From NCBI RefSeq assembly GCF_900323885.1, contig NZ_OOHJ01000006.1:124001-188000 (forward strand): 64,000 nt of DNA. Direction: 5' to 3'. The notes under the pieces were generated by a model that worked only from the letters and a program-made list of their open reading frames with translations, ran no database searches and was not told where the DNA came from. The position numbers and the translations under genes were made by a program. This stretch comes from [Actinomadura] parvosata subsp. kistnae. Its GTDB lineage: Bacteria > Actinomycetota > Actinomycetes > Streptosporangiales > Streptosporangiaceae. Of the stretch, positions 25,399 to 34,100 are shown in pieces (the stretch's first letter is position 1; each line of letters starts with the position of its first letter).

Positions 25399-25720
25399 CT
25401 CAGCACAGCGTATCGGTGAAGACCCCGGCAGAATCCATTACCAGCCGCTCGCGTCTGTCACTTCAACCCAGAAAACCACTCCGGCAGGAAATCCCTCCGT
25501 CCGGCGGGCGAACATCCCCCTATTCGCGGGCGATAGTGACCGGCATTCGGAGCACAACATGCAGGATCTCTTCGGCTGCAGCACCATGGCCACGGGTGCG
25601 CTCAATTTCGCTGCCAGGGCCGTGGGGTTCTCGACTGGTGAGACTGCTCTACCCCTGAGCCAGGTGGGCGGGTAGGGCACCCTGCGCGGAGATGACGAAC
25701 GCGACCCCTCATGATCGTCG
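25399..25720. other. Intergenic stretch with no supported gene
   Basis: Only short frames without a recognisable product or ribosome site are present. The right part probably includes the left end of the ISAs1-family element, whose terminal repeat could not be placed with confidence. Confidence 0.5.
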
Positions 25721-26954
25721 GTGTCTAGCCAGTCGATCAAGAACAGGGGCCGCGTTTGCGTGCCATCATCCACGATCGACGTGCTCTCCCGCCACTCAGA
25801 GCACGTCACCATTGACGATCCCGCCTCCGACCTGCCCACCCTGGCCGGGGTGCTGGAGGCCGTACCCGACCCGCGTCACCGCCGACGACGTCGCTACCGA
25901 CTCGGCCCGCTGCTCGCGTTATCCCTGCTCGCTGTCCTCAGCGGAGCGACATCCCTGTCAAAATCGCCCGGTTCATCGCCGGATACGACCCCGGCCGCGC
26001 ACCCAGCTTGGGCTCCCGGCCACCATCCGGCCGGCTGCCAGCACTCTCGGGCGGCTGCTGGCCCGCCTGGACGGCGATGCCTTCACCGCCGCGACCTGCG
26101 CCTACCTCTCCGCGCTGACCACCGGCCACCCGTTAGAAACGACCGCCCCGACGACCGCGACCGCCAAAACACCCCTGCTCGGCCTGGCCGTGGACGGCAA
26201 GACTCTGCGCGGCAGCCGCACCGGCAACGGCGTCACTCACCTGCCGGCCGCCATCCGGCATGACACCCAGACCGTGCTCGCCCAACGGCAGGTCGAGGCC
26301 AAGAGCAACGAGATCCCCGCCTTCGCACCCCTGCTGTGCGGCCTGGACCTGTCCGCAATGGTCATCACCGCCGACGCCCTGCACACACAAGCCGAGCACG
26401 CCCGCCAGATCGTCGCCGCCGGCGGTCACTTCCTGTTCATCGTCAAGGCCAACCAGCCCACGCTCCACCGCAGGCTCAAAGCGCTGCCCTGGCGCGAAGC
26501 GGTCCTCAACGACCGCACCGACGAACGTGGGCACGGCCGCCGCGACATCCGCCGCATGAAGATCTGCACCGCCCGCCCTGGCCTGCCCTTTCCCCACGCC
26601 GCCCAGGCCATCCAGGTCAAACGCCGCCGCACCGACCTCAAGACCGACAAGACCACCATCGTCACGATCTACGCCATCACCAGCCTGCCGCCGGGCCGCA
26701 TCCCCCATACCCAGTTCGCCACGCTGATCCGCGGGCACTGGAGTGCCGAGGCCCTCCACCACATCCGCGACGTCACCTACCGCGAAGACGCCTGCAAGGC
26801 CCGCACCGGCAACGCGCCCCGGATCCTGGCCAGCCTCCGCAACCTGGCCGTTGGCACGACCCGCCTCATCGGCTGGACCAGCATCGCCGCTGCCACCGAC
26901 CGCTACCGCAGCCACCCAGCCGACGGCCTTCAGCTCCTCGGTCTCACCACATGA
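25721..26954 (+). mobile_element. ISAs1-family transposase, inactivated by two frameshifts
   Basis: Three frames must be joined. The N-terminal part ([33 protein letters not shown]) is in the frame of 25721. A short [19 protein letters not shown] is in a second frame near 25957-26010. The remainder ([19 protein letters not shown] to the stop at 26954) is in a third. The DDE residues survive: D in [13 protein letters not shown] in ITADALHT and E in [19 protein letters not shown]. Each shift is of the same sense, as if one base were missing at two points about 50 bases apart. The element cannot make its transposase. Confidence 0.85.
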
Positions 26955-27418
26955 GAACGCTTCAGCCCTGCCAGCATCGCCCCCACAAAGCAAGGACGAC
27001 GCCTGACTCATACGCCAAGAAGAAGATCCGTCTCGATAGAGAATCGCAGGTCAGGCTCCAGACAAAAGTTTCAGTGGCCCGTACCGGCGAGGCTTACAGC
27101 ACGACTGCGGCCCTGATGCATCGTTTGCCGCGACAAATCCAGAGCAATTCATCAGAGCGTCACCGCCGAGAAGCCTCATCATCGATTTCCGCTCGTTCCC
27201 TTTTCGCGTCGACACCGGTCGGATAGGCCTCACCAAGACGCACAAGCGCTGTCGGCACCGGTTCCACATCGTCCGCACGCATCCACCCTTGCCCGGGCAG
27301 ATGGCCGGGATCTGCCTGATCGCCTCGGTGCCACCATGGGCCGCATTCCTTTCCTTGTCGCATGGGTGCGGATCAGCGTGCCGACGGCAATGACCGTCCA
27401 ACCGCACCACGACACCTT
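26955..27418. other. Intergenic stretch between two IS-affected loci, no supported gene
   Basis: No open frame here has a family match or good ribosome site. The left end probably contains the right end of the ISAs1-family element. The right part leads into the promoter of the second metzincin cassette. Confidence 0.45.
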
Positions 27419-27462
27419 CCAGTCAGCCGACAGATTCGATTTTTCCTCCCAGTAGCAAGACT
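27419..27462 (+). promoter_or_regulatory. Recurrent dyad box, copy C (metzincin cassette 2)
   Basis: CCAGTC, AGCC, GACAGAT, then TCGAT as in copy B. At 21 bases downstream the hexamer is AAGACT, a weak match to TANNNT. It is 56 bases upstream of the metzincin ATG. The box sequence around GACAGATTCGAT is shared with cassette 1, so the promoter was duplicated with the cassette or is strongly conserved. Confidence 0.6.
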
Positions 27463-27724
27463 TTCCGGGTCACACGGCAGAAGGGACACCATGAACGGCA
27501 ATGTCAAGCGGGCAGCCATAGCGGGGGCAGCCCTGACAGCAGTCCTCTCGATCACCGGGGCAGGAATCGAGTCCGCTCAGTTCTCCGGCTACGACAACAT
27601 GTTCCCTACCGCGAACACCCAGTGGAAGTGCAAGGACGGCGAGCTTAAGGGCCCTCATCCCAATTTCTGCCAGACGGACAACCGGACGCTCACCGTCTTC
27701 CGCCGGAAGTCGCTCAGGTCCGAT

Positions 27725-27732
27725 GGCTGGAT
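27725..27732 (+). repeat. Target-site duplication, left copy
   Basis: GGCTGGAT directly precedes the IS256-family element and is repeated exactly at 29336-29343 after it. Eight bases is the usual duplication length for this family. Confidence 0.92.
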
Positions 27733-29335
27733 GGGGGTATCACTCTAGGTGTGGAAATGATCACCAAACGTAGACGAAAGTCTGCAACGATCATTCACCA
27801 TCTCGGGGGAGAACACGATCATGTCCACGACACGGGGAAGAACCGCGCTGGCCGCGGTGGGGCAAGACCAGCGCGATGATGCATCGGCGCTGCTGGGGGC
27901 GGCTGCTCATCATGGCGGGGAACAATCCCCCCAGCGTGACGGTGAGGTGCCGTTGCGGGACCTGCTCGGCGATCACGTGCTGGACCTGCTGCTGGAACGC
28001 TCACGCGACGGCGCGGGCGGGCTGCGGCTGACCGGTGAAGGCTCGATGCTCGGCGAACTGGTCAAGGCGGTGCTGGAACGCGCGCTGGAGGCCGAGCTGT
28101 CGTCGCATCTGGGCTATGGCAAGCACGAGGTGGCCGGCCACGGCTCGGGCAACTCCCGCAACGGCAGGATCGGCAAGACCGTGCAGACCGGGGTCGGGCC
28201 GGTCCGGCTGGCCGTGCCCCGGGACCGGGCCGGTACCTTCGAGCCGGTGCTGGTGCCCAAGCGGGCCGGCCGCGTCTCCGGCGGCCTGGACGACATGATC
28301 ATCAGCCTGTACGCGCACGGCATGAGCGTGCGCGATATCCAGCACCACCTGCGCCAGATCTACGAGGTCGAACTCAGTCACGAGGCCATCTCCAACATCA
28401 CCGACGCCGTGCTGGAAGAGGTCCGCGCCTGGCAGGCCCGGCCGCTGGAAGCGGTCTACCCGGTGGTGTTCCTGGACGCCATCGTGGTCAAGGTCCGCGA
28501 CAACCACAGCGTCCAGGCCAAGCCCGCCTACCTGGCGGTCGGCATCGACGCCGACGGCGACAAGCACGTCCTCGGGATCTGGCTGGCCAAGACCCCGCTC
28601 GATACCGCCACCGCCGGCGAATCGGCGCGGTTCTGGACCACGGTGATGACCGACCTGAAAAACCGCGGCGTGCGCGATATCCTCATCGCCTGCACCGACG
28701 GCCTGACCGGCTTCGAAGACGCCATCCACGCGGCGTTCCCGCACACCACCGTGCAGGCCTGCGTCGTGCACCTGATCCGCAACGCGCTGCGGCCGGTCGC
28801 CCGCCGCGACCGCGCCGCGCTGGCCGCCGAACTCAAGAAGATCTACACCGCGCCCACCGAGCAGGCCGCCTTCGACGCCCTGGCCGACCTCACCGCCTCC
28901 ACCTGGGGCCAGCGCTATCCGCAGGCGGCCCGGGTGTTCGAGACCGCCTGGGACCGCTTCATCCCGTTCTTCGCCTTCTCCCCGGCGGTCCGCAAGCTGC
29001 TCTACACCACCAACAGCATCGAGTCCCTGAACTACCAGCTGCGCAAGGTCACCAAGGCCCGCGGGCACTTCCCCAGCGACGACGCCGTGGTCAAACTGCT
29101 GTGGCTGGCCATCATCAACATCGAGGACAAACGCGCCCGCGAACGCGCCGCGACCAAGGAGAAAACCGGCAAGATCAAGAACTCGCCCAGCACCGCCCGC
29201 CTGATCGAAGGACAGCGCACCATCGGCTGGCGCGAAGCCCTCATCGAACTCGACATCGCCTATCCAGGCCGCATCAGGTAAAGACCGCCATCAAGCACTC
29301 AGCAACGATCTTTACACACCTGAAGTGACAACCTC
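27733..29335 (+). mobile_element. Intact IS256-family insertion sequence
   Basis: The element is 1603 bp. Its ends form imperfect inverted repeats: the left begins GGGGGTATCACT and the right, read inwards, begins GAGGTTGTCACT; both continue to AGGTGTG (17 of the first 21 positions agree). It is flanked by the 8-bp duplication GGCTGGAT and carries one full-length transposase gene. The clean ends and duplication indicate a recent insertion. Confidence 0.93.
27821..29281 (+). CDS. IS256-family (mutator type) transposase
   Basis: The 486-residue protein carries the DDE triad of the family: D in VVFLDAIVVK (about 220), D in IACTDGLTGF (about 291) and E in TTNSIESLN (about 401). The family text GYGKHEVAGHGSGNSRNG and VHLIRNALR is also complete. 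It is longer than the usual roughly 400 residues because of an N-terminal extension; a later start is possible. The gene appears intact and the element could be active. Confidence 0.93.
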   Translation: MSTTRGRTALAAVGQDQRDDASALLGAAAHHGGEQSPQRDGEVPLRDLLGDHVLDLLLERSRDGAGGLRLTGEGSMLGELVKAVLERALEAELSSHLGYGKHEVAGHGSGNSRNGRIGKTVQTGVGPVRLAVPRDRAGTFEPVLVPKRAGRVSGGLDDMIISLYAHGMSVRDIQHHLRQIYEVELSHEAISNITDAVLEEVRAWQARPLEAVYPVVFLDAIVVKVRDNHSVQAKPAYLAVGIDADGDKHVLGIWLAKTPLDTATAGESARFWTTVMTDLKNRGVRDILIACTDGLTGFEDAIHAAFPHTTVQACVVHLIRNALRPVARRDRAALAAELKKIYTAPTEQAAFDALADLTASTWGQRYPQAARVFETAWDRFIPFFAFSPAVRKLLYTTNSIESLNYQLRKVTKARGHFPSDDAVVKLLWLAIINIEDKRARERAATKEKTGKIKNSPSTARLIEGQRTIGWREALIELDIAYPGRIR

Positions 29336-29343
29336 GGCTGGAT
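29336..29343 (+). repeat. Target-site duplication, right copy
   Basis: GGCTGGAT follows the right inverted repeat exactly and matches the left copy at 27725-27732. Confidence 0.92.
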
Positions 29344-29755
29344 TCGTGTCCGGAAGGTCTTGTTGAGGGAGTTCGACGAGGGAACGGACCTGAAGGTCAA
29401 GTTCGTCAAGAAGCTCTCAACGAGCGGAGACCACGAGACGGACATCGTCTACGAGTCGGGCGACCTTCCTGACGACGTCGGCGGCGCCAGAGGCCTGGTC
29501 TGGTGCGACGATGCCATCTCGGACAAGAAGTGCGACCAGCATTACGCCCGCTTCAAGTCGAGGACGCCGGTACAGACGACCGGCTGTCATGAGACGGGGC
29601 ACGCGGTCGGCCTCACGCACGGTGCCCAAGCCGAGCCCAAGGTGGCCAACCGCCATTCATCGCTCGGTTGCATGAGAGCCCCGTACACAGATGGGCCATA
29701 CCTCGGTGGACACAATGTCGCCATGATCAATAAGACGTACTGAACGGAGAGTGCC

Positions 29756-30616
29756 GTGAAATCCGGGACCAAGATCACTGTAGGTGTGCTCGCGTTTGTG
29801 CTCGCCGGGGCAGGCGGCGCCGCGTACGCCGCGACCAACCACATCAGTCACGCCTCCTCATCCGCGGCTGTTGGGGACGAGGATGACACCCCCACCCTGG
29901 TCGTCGCAGAGTCGACCGATCGTCTGCCGTTCGACACCGTCGCCGATTGGGTCGGATACGCCGACCATGTCGTGGTAGCCCGTGCCGTCACCGAATCGGA
30001 GCATCCAGCCTCGGAAGAGGAGGTCGCCGCGAAGGAGGGATACATTCCGCGCACGGTCACCCTGCACATCCAGCAAACGCTGTGGTCGCGACCTGAAACC
30101 GGATGGCCACCGCTGCACGTGCCGTCCAACCCCTTGAAGCTGAACGTGGGCGGCTGGACGTTCCACGGCGACTCGCGCGCGGAGTTCGTCGTCGACGGAG
30201 CGCCGCGGATCGAGGTCGGCCACACCTACATCATCCCGCTCGCGGAAGAGAATGACGGACGCTGGAACCCGCTGGCTCCCAGCGCGATCCTGCCCTACGA
30301 CGAGGGCCGGATCGGTATAGGGGAAGGCAAGGGAATCCGAAGCGACGACACGTCCGCGCTGGCCACCGCCGTGTGGGGTAAGACCGCCGCCGCGTTGACC
30401 CGGGCGCTCGAGACCACGCAGGCGGAGCCGGCTGTCGCCAAGTACCGTAACCTCGCGCCGGACGACCGCTTCGCGGCCGTGGTGAAAGACATCGAGGCGA
30501 CCGAACCGCCTCCCGGCGAGGACACCGACGACCACGGTGCCGAGGAGCCGCAGGAAGACCCGTGGAACGGTGCGGAGGACACCTTGGAGGAGGACCCGAC
30601 CCAGGGAGGTGACTGA
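29756..30616 (+). CDS. Secreted acidic-tailed partner protein (cassette 2), paralogue of 9175-10053
   Basis: A GTG at 29756, 12 bases after the metzincin stop and behind CGGAGAG, opens 286 residues. It has a signal peptide (MKSGTKITVGVLAFVLAGAGG) and the same ordered motifs as the first copy: ADWVGYADHVV, EGYIPRTVTLHI, TLWSR, VDGAPRIEVGHTYIIPLA, AILPYDEGRIGIGEGKG and the DPWNGAEDTLEEDP tail. The two proteins clearly share ancestry along their length. The gene itself is intact, but the IS in the upstream cistron probably reduces its transcription. Confidence 0.75.
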   Translation: MKSGTKITVGVLAFVLAGAGGAAYAATNHISHASSSAAVGDEDDTPTLVVAESTDRLPFDTVADWVGYADHVVVARAVTESEHPASEEEVAAKEGYIPRTVTLHIQQTLWSRPETGWPPLHVPSNPLKLNVGGWTFHGDSRAEFVVDGAPRIEVGHTYIIPLAEENDGRWNPLAPSAILPYDEGRIGIGEGKGIRSDDTSALATAVWGKTAAALTRALETTQAEPAVAKYRNLAPDDRFAAVVKDIEATEPPPGEDTDDHGAEEPQEDPWNGAEDTLEEDPTQGGD

Positions 30617-30719
30617 CGCATCCGCAGGGATCGCACCGCTGCGCCCCGGCCGCCTGGCCGGCGACGACCGTGTGAACTGGCCCGACGATGGCGTCATACC
30701 TGAGCCAGATCGCCGATTG

Positions 30720-30746
30720 GGCCCGGAGGAGTCTCGCCTCCGGGCC
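30720..30746. terminator. Hairpin terminator after metzincin cassette 2
   Basis: Perfect 10-bp stem GGCCCGGAGG/CCTCCGGGCC (30720-30729 and 30737-30746) with a 7-base loop, about 100 bases past the partner gene. It also faces the end of the convergent immunity gene. Confidence 0.8.
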
Positions 30747-30810
30747 TTCACGGGGTTGAGCGTGACGATCTCTTGTCATTGCGCTTGTCGTCACGGACGT
30801 GACGCCCGGC

Positions 30811-31077
30811 TCAACCTGTTTCTCTCAGCTCAACGATGAGGTCGACATCGGATTCGATCTCTTGATCCGCCGTCAGATGGACATGAGATCCTGCACGAAC
30901 GCCTTGCTGGGCGAGGGTCAGCAGGTGGCGGGCCAATGACGTCAGACCGGCGCGGTTCGCCTTGACGACGACCTCGGTCGCCGTGACCCGCAATTCAATC
31001 TCAAAATCATCGTCCCAGACGAAGCGCAGCCCTTCCTCGCTTCGATATTCCGGAACATCGATCAGATGGTCCATCAT
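30811..31077 (-). CDS. Imm32-like immunity protein for the Rhs toxin
   Basis: The start at 31077 lies behind AAGGAGGGTG and gives an 88-residue acidic protein. The central text VVVKANRAGLTSLARHLLTLAQQG followed by GSHVHLTADQEIE and LIVEL matches the Imm32 immunity family pattern (GNxxGLxxLAxxLL...HxHL...LxIEL). It is immediately downstream of the Rhs toxin gene, the standard site for the cognate immunity gene, so it most likely neutralises the Rhs C-terminal toxin. Confidence 0.78.
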   Translation of the reverse strand: MMDHLIDVPEYRSEEGLRFVWDDDFEIELRVTATEVVVKANRAGLTSLARHLLTLAQQGVRAGSHVHLTADQEIESDVDLIVELRETG

Positions 31078-31102
31078 CACCCTCCTTCCAACCATGATGC
31101 CC

Positions 31103-31137
31103 TGGGAGGCCGTTGCGGCTCGCGCAACGGCCTCCCA
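31103..31137 (-). terminator. Hairpin between toxin and immunity genes
   Basis: A perfect 15-bp stem (31103-31117 and 31123-31137) with a 5-base loop lies 10 bases after the Rhs stop and 26 bases before the immunity start. It has the form of an intrinsic terminator or a processing/attenuation hairpin inside the operon. Confidence 0.75.
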
Positions 31138-31146
31138 CCCGCATGC

Positions 31147-34100
31147 CTATTCGAGATAGATGTGTCGATTCTCGACGACCATCGACTTGCCGGGTTTTCT
31201 TGGGTTCGGTCCCATTCGCTCAAGGTTCATGTGAGGGCCGCCGCCGTGCTGTCCCGTGATGTCCGACTCACCTATTCTGGCGATGCGGGTGCCGTCTCTT
31301 GAGACGTAACGCCCACTACCACTTACAGGCTCGGTATAACCGGGACCGAGCCACCTCTGTGCCGCCTCGAGGGCCTCATCCGTCGGCAGGAGGGTTCCGT
31401 CCACCGGATGGCCATTGTCGTCAAAACGCCGATAAGAGCGCCAAGGGTCGCATCGTGGCGAGTTGTGAACGAGAACCGGTGTGGTCGCCGCCAGCACGTA
31501 GTACGTGTGCGGGCCGGCGATGCTGAGGTTGTGGACCCGCCGCACTGCCATCTGCTGCGTCACGGCGGTGATTTGCACGTACGTCCCGGCGGACGTCCGC
31601 AGCCATTGGCCCGGCTGGAGCGCATCGGCGGTGACCCACTGGCGCAGCACGTCCACCCAGAACGGGTGATGCTCGGTCGCGATCACCGCGCCACCGTCGT
31701 CGCTCCGCAGGCTGACCCGGACCAGCCGCTTGACGCCCTCGGAGGTGATGGTGCCGGTGACGGGCTCCGGCCCGGTGCGGCCGGTTTCCGGGTCAGTGGC
31801 GATGACCTTGTCGCCGGCCTTGACGTCCTTGATGGGCTTGGTCGTGCCGTCGGCCATCAGCACGCGGGTCTCCGGGACGAAGCTGTTCCTGCACGCCCTG
31901 GCGACGTCCTCGACGACGTCGCCGCGTTTCGCGCCGACCTTGGCGGCTTTGGCCACCTTGCCGGCGACCTTGCCGAGCCCGCTGATCGCGACGCTGAGGC
32001 CGATGTCCACGGCCGTCCAGGCGCACGCGCTGCCGGATCCCTTGACGCAGTTGACGGCGTCCTCCACGCCGAGCAGCCCGAGGAGGCTGAAGCCGCCGCC
32101 GCGCTTGAGGCCGTCGAAGAAGCCCAGGTCTCTGGCGGCGCCACAGAACTTGACGTTGGTCGACATCCCTCTGTTGCATTCGGCCGACGCCCAGGTCGCC
32201 AGGGCCATGTCAGGGTCGTCGGTGCGCCATTTCTCCATGAGCTCGGCCTGGGTGGGAACGCGGACGTTCTCGATGACGACCGCGTCGTCCTGTGCCACCC
32301 AAGCCCGGTAACGCGGCTTCGCATGACCACCGCCACCACCACCGCCGCCGCCTCCGTTGCTGCGCGGCACGTACATGCCGCCGCCGCTGCCGCGCGGGGC
32401 GTCCGGGATGGTGTCGTCATCGGGCCGCTTGTTCCTGCCGCCCGACCCGTATTCGCAGGATCCGCCGCCGCAGCCGTAGTCGAGGCCGGACGGGTCGCTG
32501 TAGGTGAGCGGGTTGTTGCCGGCGTAGGCGTAGCCCTGGTACTTCTGCGGCTCGGCCAGGTCCATGATCGGGTCCACGCTGAGGAACCGCCCGATGGCGG
32601 GGTCGTACTCGCGCGCCCCCAGGTGGGTCAGGCCGGTGGCGGCGGTGTCGTCGATGCCGCCGACGAAGCCCTTGGTGCCCGGCCACAGGGTGAGCGGGGT
32701 GCCGCGCGGGCCGCCGAAGGGCAGGGTGCGGCGCTGGGTGAGGTTCAGGGTGGTGGCGTCCACGGCGAGGTTGCCGGTGCCGTGGTGGTCGGCGATGGTG
32801 AAGGAGACGGAGCCGTTGTCCTTCTGGACGGCCTGGTGGCCGCCGCCGAGGTCGAGGTAGCGGGTGGCCTGGGTGGCGGTGGCGCCCTTGGCCAGGGTGA
32901 TCTCGGTGCTGCCGAGGTAGAGGGTCGTCTCCGTCGGGGTGCGGCCGATGAGACGGTTGCCGTCGGCGTCGTAGAGGTACTCGGTGACCTTGCCGTCGGT
33001 GTCGGTCACCTTGGCCAGGTGGCCTTCGGCGTCCCAGACGAGGGTCTGGCCCTTGCCGGCGACGACGCGGGTGCGCGTGTTGCCGGTCTCGTCGTAGTCG
33101 AAGGTGTCGGGTGCCGCTCCGGTGGAGGGGGTGATGGAGGTGACGGCGTGCGGGCGGGGTTTGCCCGCCTCGGGGTAGGCGTAGGTGCGGGTGACGTCCT
33201 TGGTGGCGCCGCCGGTCGGGTCGTGCTGCGTCTCGGTGACGCGGTTGCCGACCTTGTCGTAGCTGTAGGTGTGCCAGTACGGGGCGGGCCCGCCGGGTGA
33301 GGGGGCGCCGGTGCAGGAGGTCGTGGCCTGGGCCCATGCCTCGGTCAGGCGGCGCAGGTAGTCGTAGGCGAAGCACTGCGTGTCGGTCCCGGGGGCGGAC
33401 ACGTCCGAGACCGACAGGACGTTGCCGGCCTGGTCGTAGCGGAAGGAGGCGGACTGGTCGGCGCCCGGCACATCCTGGCGGTGCACCGTGGAGGAGGCCA
33501 GCCGCTGCGTGCCGTACTCGTAGGCGTTGGCGACCTCGGTCAGCTTGCCGCCGGTGACCGACATCCTGTACGTCAGCGGCTTGCCGGTGTAGGAGTAGCT
33601 CGTCGTCCCGGTGACGCCGAAAGCGTTGACGGTGGCCGGCCGCAGGGTGACGTCCTCGTAGGCGTAGCTCACGGTCGCGGCCGGCAGCGAACCCGCCGCC
33701 GGGTAGCCGCTGCCCTCCGGCAGGCCGGACACCTTGTAGGAGGTCCTCGCCCGGTAGGTCCCGCCCAGCGCGCCCTCGGCGGCGTCGATGGCGACCTCGG
33801 TCGTCACCGGCCGGTAGAGCCGGTCGTATTCGGTCACCCGGGAGGTGTAGGTCCGGCCCGAGGCGTGCCGGGTGGACTCCGACAGCCGGCCTTCCTTGAC
33901 CGTGTCGTACGTCCACTCGGCGCGCAGCTCACCGGTGGCCGAGCCGGTGCGGAGCTGGGTCCTGCGGCCGAGCCCGTCGTAGAGGTGGGCGAGCGAGCCG
34001 CGCGCGTCGGTGGCGAGCGTCAGCTGGCCGCGCTCGTCATAGTCGTTGTGGGTGGCGCCCTTGTCGGGATCCGTGGCGTCGGTCAGCCGGCCGAGCAGGT

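Larger units (their letters stand above)
27491..29743 (+). pseudogene. Secreted metzincin (cassette 2), split by an IS256-family insertion
   Basis: The 5' part (27491-27732) encodes a signal peptide and SGYDNMFPTANTQWKCKDGE and ends in SDGW. The 3' part (29344-29743) resumes RVRKVLLREFDEGTDLKVKFVKK and includes HETGHAVGLTHG (an exact HExxHxxGxxH zinc site) and SSLGCM. Removing 27733-29343 (element plus one target copy) rejoins the frame as SDGWIRVRKVLL, which aligns with EGWNRIKAVLKK in the intact paralogue at 10067-10780. The protease half downstream has no start or signal, so this copy is inactive unless the element excises. Confidence 0.92.

Noticed and set aside
27821..28000. Possible CRISPR-like or short direct repeats near IS elements
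   Set aside because: No regularly spaced repeats with unique spacers were found anywhere in the window; the only tandem repeat is the 18-bp array at 50136.
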